This document shows, piece by piece, positions 18,994-28,011 of a DNA stretch of 63,566 bases; within the stretch, counting starts at the first letter, position 1, and every line of letters begins with the position of its first letter. The notes below the pieces were generated by a model that saw nothing but the letters and a program-made list of their open reading frames with translations, made no database searches and was not told the origin of the DNA. The stretch is from positions 1 to 63,566 of the forward strand of contig QKEH01000018.1 of assembly GCA_003252385.1 (NCBI GenBank), read 5' to 3'. The translations under genes were made by a program, and so were the position numbers. This stretch comes from Bacteroidota bacterium (GTDB lineage: Bacteria > Bacteroidota > Bacteroidia > Bacteroidales > UBA10428).

Positions 18994-19854
18994 ATGAAAA
19001 CTATCTGGGTTGCAGGATCAAAAGGCCAACTAGGCCGAGAAATAGAGCAACTGGCAAAGAAGAACTCCAACTATAGCTTTCAGTTCACCGATATTGAAGA
19101 ATTGAATTTAACCCGGCGTGAAGCCGTTCTGGAATTCGTAAATCAGGAACGCCCCTCGTACATTATAAACTGCTCGGCCTATACCGCTGTAGATAAAGCC
19201 GAAAGCGATCGTGAAGCTGCTTTTTTAATTAATTGCACCGTCCCCGAATTGCTAGCCGAGGCGGCACAATCCGTAGGAGCTGCCCTGGTTCATGTTTCAA
19301 CCGATTATGTTTTTGATGGAACAGCCTCCTCTCCGTACACCGAAGAGGCTACCCCCAACCCGCAAACCGTATATGGCGAGAGCAAACTATGTGGCGACAC
19401 CAAAGTACTTGCCCATAAGCAGAACCTGGTAATTCGGACCTCGTGGCTGTATTCGGTGCATGGCCATAATTTTGTTAAAACCATGCTTCGTCTGGGTAAG
19501 GAACGGAACGAATTGGGTGTGGTAGCCGACCAGTGGGGCTCTCCCACCTCGGCTGCCGACCTGGCAGCTGCAATTCTTACCATGATAGACAAAATGGAAG
19601 TTGGCGGTAATCAAGTTGGCGGCATCTACCATTATTCGAACGAAGGCAGTTGCCATTGGGCCGACTTTGCCAGGGAGATCATGCAGCAGGCCGGGCTGTC
19701 CTGCACCATCCGGGGAATTACCACCGCGGAGTACCCCACTCCGGCCAAACGACCCGCCTATAGTGTAATGAGCAAGGTTAAGGTAAAACAGGTATTCGGA
19801 ATTTCCATACCCGAATGGAAGGATAGCCTGAGAAAAGTAATCAGAGACTTCTAG
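18994..19854 (+). CDS. rfbD: dTDP-4-dehydrorhamnose reductase
   Basis: Short-chain dehydrogenase of 286 residues that completes dTDP-L-rhamnose. Visible motifs are GSKGQLGREI at residues 8-17, CSAYTAVDKAE, VSTDYVFDG and the Tyr-x-x-x-Lys in YGESKLCGD. It is the last gene of the ugd-uxs-rfbA-rfbC-rfbD run and is convergent with topB across a 99-base gap without an obvious terminator. The rfbB gene is missing from the set. Confidence 0.96.
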   Translation: MKTIWVAGSKGQLGREIEQLAKKNSNYSFQFTDIEELNLTRREAVLEFVNQERPSYIINCSAYTAVDKAESDREAAFLINCTVPELLAEAAQSVGAALVHVSTDYVFDGTASSPYTEEATPNPQTVYGESKLCGDTKVLAHKQNLVIRTSWLYSVHGHNFVKTMLRLGKERNELGVVADQWGSPTSAADLAAAILTMIDKMEVGGNQVGGIYHYSNEGSCHWADFAREIMQQAGLSCTIRGITTAEYPTPAKRPAYSVMSKVKVKQVFGISIPEWKDSLRKVIRDF

Positions 19855-19953
19855 CTACATCCGCGCCTTACTGCCTAGCTGGTGGCTTCGGCAGATTTGT
19901 GCCCATCCTGCCTAAAAAGCTTTATCTATCGGGTAAATTGCCTATACACCAGG

Positions 19954-22257
19954 CTAGCTCGTTTCTTTCAACCATGCATCAAGCAGTTGGGGATCTAACA
20001 CATCAGAACCAAAGCTTTCCTGTAAACGGACAAACGGAATTATAAAACCACAACCGTTCCTGAACTCCGAGCATCCATACGCCTGACGCCCCCGCAACAG
20101 CGTTCCTTTGCCGCAGGCAGGACAACTTAAGGTTTTAGGGCTTTGCGTAACAGCGGGTTCACTGGCTGTAAATTGCACCGTCCCATCTTCGGAAAGAGAC
20201 AGCATGCCATCCTGCCTCTTCCCATTTACAACCAGACCTTTAATGCTGCGGGTTGCCCTGTTTTGAATAAGAGACTCCACCTGCTTTGTCGTCAGTTTCT
20301 TCTCAAAAAGAATGAAAGGTAAAACAAACGAACAGCCCTCCTTATAGCGACTGCAACCATAGGCCGTTTTTCCTTTCAAAACAGCTCCTCTGCATAGCGG
20401 ACATAGCATGGCACCCCCGGAACTTTCCTTTTGGGTATCCTTTGGTTTTGCCTCCTTCACCTCATTCGCAATGGCAATGTGCCGGCCTGTTTCTTGTTTC
20501 ACTTCAGCCACCAGACTGGTAACCATGTGCTTCATTTCGTCCATAAAGGCACCGGCCTCGTATTCGCCTCGCTCAATTTTACGAAGTTTATTTTCCCACA
20601 TCCCCGTGAGGGCAACGGATTTCAACATTTCGTTTTGTATCGTATCAATCAGCCCGACACCTGTTTGGGTAGGTACCAGATTTTTGCGCTGGCGCACAAT
20701 GTACTTCCGTTTAAAAAGTGTTTCGATAATATTGGCGCGTGTTGAAGGGCGGCCAATTCCATTTTCTTTCATCGCCTGACTCAGTTCCTCGTCGTCAACC
20801 TGTTTACCGGCAGTTTCCATGGCGCGTAACAAGGTGGCCTCGGTGTACAACTTGGGTGGCGAAGTTTCTTTCTGTAGAATATCGGGTTGATGCGGCCCCG
20901 ATTCATTTTCCTGAAATTCCGGCATCACCTGATCACCCGGATCACCCGGCTCGACCGGCTCCGAAGAATTTTTGGGATACAAAGCCCTCCAGCCCTCATC
21001 CAGGATCACTTTTCCGGTAGCCTTAAACTCGTGGCCAGCCACCTTGCCCAGCACGGTGGTGTTGGAAACGGTACAGTCAGGATAAAATGCGGCTATAAAA
21101 CGCCGCGCAATGGTATCGTACACCTTTTTCTGTTCGAGCGTCAATCCGCCGGGTTTTACTCCGGTAGGAATAATGGCATGGTGGTCGGTAATTTTGGTGT
21201 CGTCGAAAATACGTTTGGGTTGAATGATCTTCTTGTCGAGAATCCGGGAGGTAAATTGAGCATATGGCTCCATTTTTCGCAAGATACCTTCGATCTTGGA
21301 ATACATATCGGTAGGCAGGAAGGTGGTATCGACCCGTGGGTAGCTCACCATTTTTTTCTCGTACAGCGATTGAATGTATTGGAGCGTATCCTCGGCCGAA
21401 AAATTGTGTTTGTTATTGCACTCCACCTGCAAGGCCGTTAAATCGAACAACTTTGGGGGCTGCTCTTTTCCCTGTTTGGTAGAGCAGGACACAATGGTGA
21501 ATACTTCGGCTTTGATTTGTTCGATAACCAGATGAGCTTCTTCAGCACTGGAATACCTGCCTTTGGTAGAATTGAACAACACATTTTTGTAGAGGGTTTT
21601 AATCTCCCAAAAGGGTTGCGGAACGAACTCCTGAATTTCCTTGTAGCGTTGCACAATAAGCGCCAGTGTGGGCGTTTGTACCCGACCCACGGAAAGCACG
21701 GCCCGGTTTTGACCGTACTTCAGTGTATAGAGGCGGCTGGCATTCATACCTAACAACCAGTCGCCGATAGCTCGCGCATTGCCGGCAGCAAAGAGGGCGT
21801 TGTATTCGGAGCCTTCCCTGAGATGGTTAAAGCCCTCCAAAAGAGCTTCTTCGGTAAGCGAAGAAATCCACAATCGTTTCATGGGCAGTTTGGACTGTGC
21901 CTTTAACAGCACCCATCGCTGAATGAGTTCTCCCTCGATGCCCGCATCGCCACAGTTAATCACTTCTGCGCTTCGAGCCACCAGCTTTTCAATAATTTTA
22001 AACTGTTTGGCCACCCCGGTATTATGTGGAATCAGTTTTATTCCAAACCGGGACGGAATCATGGGGAGTGCATGCAGATCCCAACGTTTCCATTTGGGGG
22101 TGTAATCGTCCGGATCTTTCAAGGTACACAAATGGCCAAAAGTCCAGCTCACATAGTACCCGTTGCCCTCAAAATAGCCCTCTTTCCGGGATGTTGCCTT
22201 TAGAATGGCGGCAATCTCTTTGGCTACACTGGGTTTTTCGGCAATACACAATTTCAT
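19954..22257 (-). CDS. topB: DNA topoisomerase III (type IA)
   Basis: Single-strand passing topoisomerase of 767 residues. A longer frame reaches further upstream, but the start at 22257 gives the standard N-terminus MKLCIAEKPSVAKEIA of the Toprim domain. The nucleophilic tyrosine lies in KMVSYPRVDTTFLP near residue 305. The Toprim acidic motif reads GDAGIEGE rather than DADREGE, so the second Asp is Gly. Two C-terminal zinc-ribbon-like repeats of CPxC...GC type (CPLCRGAVLKG and CPACGKGTLLRG, each with AYGCS and a final GC) follow. It lies behind panE on the same strand. Confidence 0.94.
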   Translation of the reverse strand: MKLCIAEKPSVAKEIAAILKATSRKEGYFEGNGYYVSWTFGHLCTLKDPDDYTPKWKRWDLHALPMIPSRFGIKLIPHNTGVAKQFKIIEKLVARSAEVINCGDAGIEGELIQRWVLLKAQSKLPMKRLWISSLTEEALLEGFNHLREGSEYNALFAAGNARAIGDWLLGMNASRLYTLKYGQNRAVLSVGRVQTPTLALIVQRYKEIQEFVPQPFWEIKTLYKNVLFNSTKGRYSSAEEAHLVIEQIKAEVFTIVSCSTKQGKEQPPKLFDLTALQVECNNKHNFSAEDTLQYIQSLYEKKMVSYPRVDTTFLPTDMYSKIEGILRKMEPYAQFTSRILDKKIIQPKRIFDDTKITDHHAIIPTGVKPGGLTLEQKKVYDTIARRFIAAFYPDCTVSNTTVLGKVAGHEFKATGKVILDEGWRALYPKNSSEPVEPGDPGDQVMPEFQENESGPHQPDILQKETSPPKLYTEATLLRAMETAGKQVDDEELSQAMKENGIGRPSTRANIIETLFKRKYIVRQRKNLVPTQTGVGLIDTIQNEMLKSVALTGMWENKLRKIERGEYEAGAFMDEMKHMVTSLVAEVKQETGRHIAIANEVKEAKPKDTQKESSGGAMLCPLCRGAVLKGKTAYGCSRYKEGCSFVLPFILFEKKLTTKQVESLIQNRATRSIKGLVVNGKRQDGMLSLSEDGTVQFTASEPAVTQSPKTLSCPACGKGTLLRGRQAYGCSEFRNGCGFIIPFVRLQESFGSDVLDPQLLDAWLKETS

Positions 22258-22429
22258 AGGCTTTGCTTTGCGGGGCTCAAAACTAAGAAAAACATAGAGC
22301 CTAAAAAACAATAAATTGGCTGCTTCGGAGAATTGTAATCATTCAACCTGAATTAACAGAAGATACAAATTAGGGGTTCCTGAGCCATATGGCACAGGCT
22401 CTTCGCTGTAGGTTCTCTACCGCCTACGA

Positions 22430-23362
22430 TTACGAATTGCACTCTTGGCTGAGCTGGTTATACAAGCGTCGGGTTTCTTCCACCGGAATACCCAACTCTG
22501 CCCCCATCCGAAGAAGAGTTCCTCCAAATAAATCGCCTTCGTTTTGCTTCCCCGGGGACTCCACATCACGCTGGTAGGAAGTCTTAACCGTAAAGGGAAA
22601 TTCCAATGCTTTATTCAGCGACGTTTCCACAATATTAACAGGTAGAACAACATGCTTTGCATTGGCCAGGGCCTGAATTTCGAGCATCACCTGAAGTGTA
22701 GCACGTTTTAGTTCCGGATCGGCCAGTACCTCGCCCAAGGTTTTACGAAACGTGGCGGCGACCAATCCAAAAGCGGCAATAAACATGTATTTTGACCAGA
22801 TAGCCACTTGCACATCTTCCCGTTTCTCCATGCTAATATGAGCTTCGGAAAACAGGTTCAACAACGGGTCGATTGAAGCCTGAGGCTGCAGCGGATCGCT
22901 TCCGCAAAGGATCCGGCAATTGCCGCCCTCCTGCCGGATCACACCGGGACTTTCGATATGAGTACCCACATATACACAAGCGGGTAAAACCTGTCCTTTC
23001 CGATAGTATTTCCGGATGCGTTCATAAATATCCACCCCATTGAGCAAGGGCAGTACCATCGAATGATCGGCAGTTATGCCATCCAGCAACTTTGAAACAG
23101 CATCCAAATCGTAACTCTTTACCGAAACCACCACGATATCGCAAATGGGAAGATCATCTACGTTATCGGTGCATAAGGCAGGTTTCACTATCAACAGTTC
23201 TTCACCGCCATTCTTTTTCAGCATGAGCCCATTCTGGCAGATTGCTTCCTTGTGAGCCCCTCGAGCTACATAATAGATGTTATGCTCTTTTCCTAAATAG
23301 TGAGCTGCCAATCCACCAAAGTAGCCTCCCACTCCTCCCACTCCAAAAAAACAAATATTCAT
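22430..23362 (-). CDS. panE: 2-dehydropantoate 2-reductase
   Basis: NADPH-dependent ketopantoate reductase of pantothenate synthesis, 310 residues. The N-terminal Rossmann motif is GVGGVGGYFGG at residues 7-17. The catalytic lysine is probably in the helix WSKYMFIAAFGLVAA, and the C-terminal segment TVKTSYQRDVESPGKQNE, which binds substrate and cofactor, is typical of PanE. It lies downstream of ilvC (the KARI itself can reduce ketopantoate) with a 219-base gap holding the ilvC terminator, so it is probably a separate transcript. Confidence 0.92.
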   Translation of the reverse strand: MNICFFGVGGVGGYFGGLAAHYLGKEHNIYYVARGAHKEAICQNGLMLKKNGGEELLIVKPALCTDNVDDLPICDIVVVSVKSYDLDAVSKLLDGITADHSMVLPLLNGVDIYERIRKYYRKGQVLPACVYVGTHIESPGVIRQEGGNCRILCGSDPLQPQASIDPLLNLFSEAHISMEKREDVQVAIWSKYMFIAAFGLVAATFRKTLGEVLADPELKRATLQVMLEIQALANAKHVVLPVNIVETSLNKALEFPFTVKTSYQRDVESPGKQNEGDLFGGTLLRMGAELGIPVEETRRLYNQLSQECNS

Positions 23363-23534
23363 TGTAATCTTCTTTTCAGTTTTATCAATCGGTTATTTAT
23401 GAAACCTCCGGTTTTTCAGGATTCAACCTCAGGATTCTTCCGTAAAAAATCACTCTTTTAAGGGTTTGAGAAAATCAAACAGGCAGAATGGTCATGGATG
23501 AAAATTACAGAAACCGAGGAAATAACCCAAAAAA

Positions 23535-23560
23535 AAGCCGCTCCCGGTCGGAAGCGGCTT
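23535..23560 (-). terminator. Rho-independent terminator of ilvC
   Basis: Perfect 8-bp stem AAGCCGCT (23535-23542) with AGCGGCTT (23553-23560). On the minus strand it runs directly into a T tract, 21 bases after the ilvC stop. Confidence 0.88.
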
Positions 23561-23581
23561 TCTGTTTTTATACCCAACAGC

Positions 23582-25057
23582 TTAGATGATGGCTTCCATA
23601 GCTTCCATAGCTTCGCGCAGTTCGGCTCCAATGAGCTCCACCGGATGGAAACGAATGGCTTCATTAATGGAAATAAGTTCTTTATTATCCACATGAGCAT
23701 CTTTGCCCTGGTTGAAGTTTTTACCAATTACATTGGTGTCGATTTTACTCATGAAATCGGCCAACAGAGGCTGACAAGCATGATCGAACAAGTAGCAACC
23801 GTACTCGGCGGTGTCGGAAATAACACGGTTCATTTCGTACAGTTTCTTCCGCGCAATGGTGTTGGCAATCAACGGAGTTTCGTGCAAACTTTCGTAGTAG
23901 GCCGATTCTTCCTTAATACCTGCCTCGCACATTACCTCAAAGGCCAGTTCAACACCGGCTTTTACAAAGGCAACCATCAACAGTCCATTGTCGAAGTATT
24001 CCTGTTCGGCAATTTCCATGCTACCGGCAGGTGTTTTTTCGAAAGCGGTTTCAGCGGTAGCGGCACGCCAGGTAAGCAGATTTTTGTCGCCGGCAGCCCA
24101 GTCCTTCATCATGGTCGATGAGAAAGTTCCGTCCATGATGTCGTCCATGTGTTTTTCGAACAGGGGACGCATTACAAATTTCAGTTCCTCGGCCAGGTGG
24201 AACGCTTCAATCTTAGCGGGGTTCGACAAACGATCCATCATGTGGGTGATACCGCCCAGTTTCAGGGCTTCTGTGGTAACTTCCCAACCGTATTGGATGA
24301 GTTTTGAAGCATAACTGGCGTCAATTCCCTTTTGAATCATTTTATTGAAGCAAAGAATGGAAGCCGATTGAAGTACACCACACAGAATGGTTTGCTCTCC
24401 CATTAAATCCGATTTTACTTCGGCAACAAATGAAGAGTGCAATACTCCGGCTTTGTGGCCGCCTGTACCCACACAGTAGGCTTTGGCAATTTCCAGGCCA
24501 TCGCCATGGGGGTCGTTCTCGCGGTGAACAGCAATAAGAGTGGGTACACCGAAGCCACGAAGGAACTCGGCACGTACCTCGGAAGCAGGCGATTTGGGAG
24601 CCACCATGATTACGGTCAGATCCTCGCGGATGTCCATACCTTCCTCTACAATGTTAAAACCATGAGAATACGACAGGCAAGCGCCTTTTTTCATAAGCGG
24701 CATGGCTGCCTTTACCACAGGAGTGTGGTATTTATCTGGGGTGAGGTTCAGAACCAGATCCGCCTTCGGGATCATTTGTTCGAAAGTACCTACTTGAAAT
24801 TTATTATCTACAGCATTCTGATAGGATACCTGTTTCTCAGAAATTTCCACCTCGCGCAATGCGTAGGAAACATCCAGGCCGCTGTCGCGCATATTGAGCC
24901 CTTGAGCCAATCCTTGTGCTCCACAACCCAGTACTACAATCTTTTTACCTTTCAGCTTCTCTACGCCATCGCTGAACTCCGATTCGTCCATGAAGTCGCA
25001 TTTGCCCAGTTGTTCGAGCTGCAAACGCAAAGGAAGCGTGTTAAAATAATTAGCCAT
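23582..25057 (-). CDS. ilvC: Ketol-acid reductoisomerase, class II (long form)
   Basis: NADPH-dependent enzyme of branched-chain amino acid synthesis acting on acetolactate and acetohydroxybutyrate. The 491-residue length equals the E. coli long form with a duplicated C-terminal knotted domain. Visible are the Rossmann motif [12 protein letters not shown] near residue 40, the cofactor-specificity loop SYALRE, and metal-binding acidic helices such as [15 protein letters not shown]. It stands alone, without ilvB, ilvN or ilvD beside it. A 140-base leader contains a 21-codon open frame and a TACATTTG promoter box, suggesting attenuation. Confidence 0.97.
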   Translation of the reverse strand: MANYFNTLPLRLQLEQLGKCDFMDESEFSDGVEKLKGKKIVVLGCGAQGLAQGLNMRDSGLDVSYALREVEISEKQVSYQNAVDNKFQVGTFEQMIPKADLVLNLTPDKYHTPVVKAAMPLMKKGACLSYSHGFNIVEEGMDIREDLTVIMVAPKSPASEVRAEFLRGFGVPTLIAVHRENDPHGDGLEIAKAYCVGTGGHKAGVLHSSFVAEVKSDLMGEQTILCGVLQSASILCFNKMIQKGIDASYASKLIQYGWEVTTEALKLGGITHMMDRLSNPAKIEAFHLAEELKFVMRPLFEKHMDDIMDGTFSSTMMKDWAAGDKNLLTWRAATAETAFEKTPAGSMEIAEQEYFDNGLLMVAFVKAGVELAFEVMCEAGIKEESAYYESLHETPLIANTIARKKLYEMNRVISDTAEYGCYLFDHACQPLLADFMSKIDTNVIGKNFNQGKDAHVDNKELISINEAIRFHPVELIGAELREAMEAMEAII

Positions 25058-25088
25058 TTTGTTTTATTGTTTTAATGATTACTTGAAA

Positions 25089-25154
25089 TTACTTACCTCC
25101 ATACCGGCTTGCATTGGGCGTATTCACAACCCCTGCCAACACATAGTTTTTCAT
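25089..25154 (-). CDS. Candidate leader peptide upstream of ilvC
   Basis: A 21-codon open frame starting MKNYVLAGVV and ending SRYGGK lies between the candidate ilvC promoter (about 37 bases upstream of its ATG) and the ilvC start (31 bases downstream of its stop). Three valines and one leucine fall in the first ten residues. The leader also contains complementary CTTACC and GGTAAG segments that could pair around the frame, the second overlapping its last codons. The position fits a translated attenuator; function and translation are inference. Confidence 0.4.
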   Translation of the reverse strand: MKNYVLAGVVNTPNASRYGGK

Positions 25155-25197
25155 GTCGATACAGGATTGAACCAAATCCAAAACCGGTAAGATGATG

Positions 25198-25205
25198 CAA
25201 ATGTA
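25198..25205 (-). promoter_or_regulatory. Candidate -7 box of ilvC promoter
   Basis: The minus strand reads TACATTTG, a full TAnnTTTG match, 140 bases before the ilvC start codon and 43 bases before the candidate leader peptide. A TTTTG lies 26 bases upstream, slightly too far for a standard -33 element. Confidence 0.5.
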
Positions 25206-25246
25206 TATACAAAACCCCTGCACTTCGAGGGCAAAATACATTTATT

Positions 25247-26149
25247 TTAGGTACTTTTCATGGATTCTTTCCTGAACTGCACCGGAGTTTTCCCTGTTGC
25301 TTTCTTAAAACACTTAGTAAAATACGATTGATCATCAAAATTCATGATGGCGGCAATTTCGCTAACAGACATGTTCGAATATCGCAAAAGACGCTTGGTT
25401 TCAAGAATATATTTCTCCTGCAACAATTCCGAAGAAGTACGTCCGGTCACCTGACGAACCATCTGGGTTAAATGATTCGGAGTTACTGCAAGCCGGTTGG
25501 CGTACTCCTGTATGCGAAGATTTTTTTGGTAGTTTTCCTCGATTAGCAATAAAAACTCTTTGACCAGTATGTGTCCCTTGCCCGTTTTAAAAGGCATCAG
25601 TTCCCGGGGATATAATTGCTCGCAGCTCAGCAGAATCAAGTCCAACAGGGAGCGCACCAAATCCTCCGACCCACTGTCGCCCTTGCGCATTTCCATACAT
25701 CCCCGCTCAAAAAGGCCACGAATAAACGGGTACTCGGCCTTATCGCGTAAATCGAGAGGTGGATTGGTACGATCGACCGAAAAAAAGAAGGGATACTCCA
25801 GTAAACGTTGTTTCTGGTTTTGATTCATCAGGTAAAACTCGGCCGTGAATAAAAAAATATACCCGCCAATATCATGAGACAATTCGAGCTTATGAGCCTG
25901 TCCCGGTGACATAAAGAACACGCAGGGCGGTTGAATTTCGTAGCGGTTATTGTCAATAATATGAAAACCACCCCCTTGATGAATACAAAGCACCTCGTAA
26001 AAATCGTGCCGGTGCGGATACGAAACCCTGAAATGCCGGTTGGCGTCAAAAATTTCAACCTGATAAAAAGTGTCGCGACTATCGCTTGAACGAAACTGAT
26101 TGAGACTGTAAACCGGTATTTTATGATTTTCCGACAAGGCGACACGCAT
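25247..26149 (-). CDS. AraC family transcriptional regulator
   Basis: DNA-binding regulator of 300 residues. An N-terminal cupin-like sensor domain (SYPHRHDFYEVLCIHQGGG) covers about residues 15-150. A C-terminal pair of helix-turn-helix motifs covers about 195-300, ending with the AraC signature DDQSYFTKCFKKATGKTPVQFRK split by the usual spacing. The longer frame to 26218 would overlap the divergent rhomboid gene and its promoter, so the ATG at 26149 is chosen. It may act on the shared intergenic region of 49 bases; the ligand is unknown. Confidence 0.93.
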   Translation of the reverse strand: MRVALSENHKIPVYSLNQFRSSDSRDTFYQVEIFDANRHFRVSYPHRHDFYEVLCIHQGGGFHIIDNNRYEIQPPCVFFMSPGQAHKLELSHDIGGYIFLFTAEFYLMNQNQKQRLLEYPFFFSVDRTNPPLDLRDKAEYPFIRGLFERGCMEMRKGDSGSEDLVRSLLDLILLSCEQLYPRELMPFKTGKGHILVKEFLLLIEENYQKNLRIQEYANRLAVTPNHLTQMVRQVTGRTSSELLQEKYILETKRLLRYSNMSVSEIAAIMNFDDQSYFTKCFKKATGKTPVQFRKESMKST

Positions 26150-26157
26150 TAAAACCG

Positions 26158-26190
26158 TAAAGATACCAAAATACACTACTTTTGAGCAAA
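26158..26190 (-). promoter_or_regulatory. Candidate promoter of the araC-type gene
   Basis: On the minus strand TTTG (26187-26190), a 21-base spacer and TATCTTTA (26158-26165) lie 9 bases before the chosen start codon. The last base of the -7 element departs from the TAnnTTTG consensus. It overlaps the promoter of the divergent rhomboid gene. Confidence 0.4.
26177..26184 (+). promoter_or_regulatory. Candidate -7 box of rhomboid gene promoter
   Basis: TACTTTTG matches TAnnTTTG and ends 14 bases before the first ATG of the rhomboid gene, so the 5' leader would be under 10 bases if that ATG is used. Confidence 0.5.
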
Positions 26191-26198
26191 TACTCGCT

Positions 26199-26882
26199 AT
26201 GACTCCCCGGAAGGACAAGATGGAATTGATCCGCGCGACGTACTACCCATTACTCTTTATTGCCCTGCTCTGGCTGATAAAAGGAATTGAAACCGCATTC
26301 GGACTTGATTTTTCTGAATATGGAATTTATCCGCTCAACGGGAAAGGATTGCGTGGCATCGTGCTTTCGCCACTAATTCACGCCAACTGGGGTCACCTGA
26401 CCAACAACAGTGTACCCTTGTTGGTACTGGGCAGTATGCTATTTTACTTTTATCGCCCGATTGCCGCGAGGGTGTTTTTTCTTTCCTACTTCATTCACGG
26501 TTTTTGGCTGTGGTTTTTTGCCCGCAGTTCGTATCACATTGGTGCCAGCGGACTAATTTATGCCCTGGGGGCTTTCCTTTTTACATCAGGGGTTCTTTGC
26601 CGCAACACCAAAATGCTGGCCATTGCCCTTGTAGTAGCTTTTGAGTATGGCAGTATGGTATGGGGAATATTCCCCAACGATGAACACATTTCCTGGGAAG
26701 GTCACCTCACCGGTACAGTTGCAGGAATTGTTTTAGCAGTCTACTTGCATCCGCATGGTCCCAAACGCAACATTGGCAACTGGAAAAACGACATGCCCGA
26801 CGAACCTGATGTTCCACCCGAAGAAGCCTACTGGGACACTGTGGACGAATTAGACGACTACGAACGAAAATTGGTTGAATAA
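26199..26882 (+). CDS. Rhomboid family intramembrane serine protease
   Basis: Polytopic membrane protease of 227 residues with about six membrane segments. The catalytic serine lies in IGASGLIYAL near residue 113 and the catalytic histidine in HLTGTVAG near 176; an earlier HANWGHLTNN gives the conserved loop 1 sequence. The C-terminus is an acidic, proline-rich cytosolic tail (about residues 195-227). An alternative start at 26220 has a GGAAGG sequence six bases before it and would leave a longer leader. It is divergent from the AraC-type regulator. Confidence 0.9.
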   Translation: MTPRKDKMELIRATYYPLLFIALLWLIKGIETAFGLDFSEYGIYPLNGKGLRGIVLSPLIHANWGHLTNNSVPLLVLGSMLFYFYRPIAARVFFLSYFIHGFWLWFFARSSYHIGASGLIYALGAFLFTSGVLCRNTKMLAIALVVAFEYGSMVWGIFPNDEHISWEGHLTGTVAGIVLAVYLHPHGPKRNIGNWKNDMPDEPDVPPEEAYWDTVDELDDYERKLVE

Positions 26883-27003
26883 ACACCGGTTCAAGTTCTT
26901 ACAAAAGCAGTAAAAAAACAGTATATTCGGGCGTCTGGTTTTGAAAACAATCATGACCAGCTAATTAACATATGTGTTATTGCCTTCTGTTCAAAAAGAA
27001 TAC

Positions 27004-27011
27004 TAACTTTA
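27004..27011 (+). promoter_or_regulatory. Possible -7 box upstream of the YD-repeat gene
   Basis: TAACTTTA (one base from TAnnTTTG) with a TTG 21 bases upstream (26980-26982), 38 bases before the start codon. Confidence 0.35.
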
Positions 27012-27049
27012 TGTAAACTATACACCGGGTGTACCAATCTTAATTTCAG

Positions 27050-28000
27050 ATGAAAAGAATCTGTATACTGGCAACCATCACACTATTGACTTCTCTTATG
27101 CTTCATGCACAAGCGTTGGAAGAGTTAGAAAAAAAGATAGCCGCAGACAACCACATACAAACAAAAACCCAGTTCGATTACAACTACATCGCAGGCAAAC
27201 CCGAAGCAAACGGTTTGAAAACCATTCAGACCAAATACGACCACAACGGCGATATTGTGCAAAAAAGCACCTATACGAACAAAGGTGCTGAAAGTGGCAG
27301 CGAAATATACGAGTACGATTCGCGCGGAAACCGCACTTTGTACGAACGTACCGGCAGCAGCATTTACAAAAAAACCAGCCAATACAACGCCAACAACGAC
27401 CTGATACTGGAATCCGGTTTCAATGGCAGCGAGAATTTCAGAAATGAATTTCATTATGATGGCACTAAAATTGCCTCGGCCAAGTACACCCAGGGCGGCA
27501 CTACCACACAGGAAATAAAATATACCCATTCGGGGAATACCGCAACTGCCAAAGTTTATACCCAGGGAACAACCCATAGTGCCACCCTGGTCATGAAGTA
27601 CGACAACAAGGGAAATCTTTTGGAAGAGATCACCCAAAGCCCGGACGGTCGCGAATTGGAAAAGAAAACCTACACCTACGATTCCAATTCGAACCTGACG
27701 GAAGAAACAAAAAACCAGGGAGGAGAATTCGACTATCGGATTATTTACACCTATACTGCCAAAGGTTACCCCAAAGAAGTTGCAGAAGAAACCCGGGTAA
27801 AGGAAAAACACACCAAAAAGTTATACACTTACGACAGCCAGGAAAACCTGATAAAATTTGAATGGCGCCGCAACCCCGATGAAGAATTCAACCGAAAAAC
27901 CTACACCTACGACACGCGGGGAATATGCCTCTCCGAAGAAACCTGCTACCCAAAAACCAAATTTATGCGATTGGCTAAATTTGAATACACTTACTACTAA
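27050..28000 (+). CDS. Secreted YD-repeat-like protein
   Basis: Protein of 316 residues with a signal peptide (MKRICILATITLLTSLMLHA, then QA) and about eight imperfect repeats of roughly 25 residues centred on Tyr-Asp-x-x-Gly-Asn-x, for example YDSRGNRTLYERTG, YDNKGNLLEEITQ and YDSNSNLTEETKN. Such repeats build the beta-shell of RHS/YD proteins, but there is no RHS core domain, no autoprotease and no toxin tip, and the protein is short. It is probably an envelope or secreted repeat protein of unknown function. It is 11 bases upstream of a Sua5/YciO gene, though that may be coincidence. Confidence 0.75.
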   Translation: MKRICILATITLLTSLMLHAQALEELEKKIAADNHIQTKTQFDYNYIAGKPEANGLKTIQTKYDHNGDIVQKSTYTNKGAESGSEIYEYDSRGNRTLYERTGSSIYKKTSQYNANNDLILESGFNGSENFRNEFHYDGTKIASAKYTQGGTTTQEIKYTHSGNTATAKVYTQGTTHSATLVMKYDNKGNLLEEITQSPDGRELEKKTYTYDSNSNLTEETKNQGGEFDYRIIYTYTAKGYPKEVAEETRVKEKHTKKLYTYDSQENLIKFEWRRNPDEEFNRKTYTYDTRGICLSEETCYPKTKFMRLAKFEYTYY

Positions 28001-28011
28001 TTGCTCCATGC

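Noticed and set aside
27125-27811. 228-codon open frame on the minus strand
   Set aside because: Antisense to the YD-repeat gene; its Phe/Val/Gly-rich composition arises from the repeat codons.
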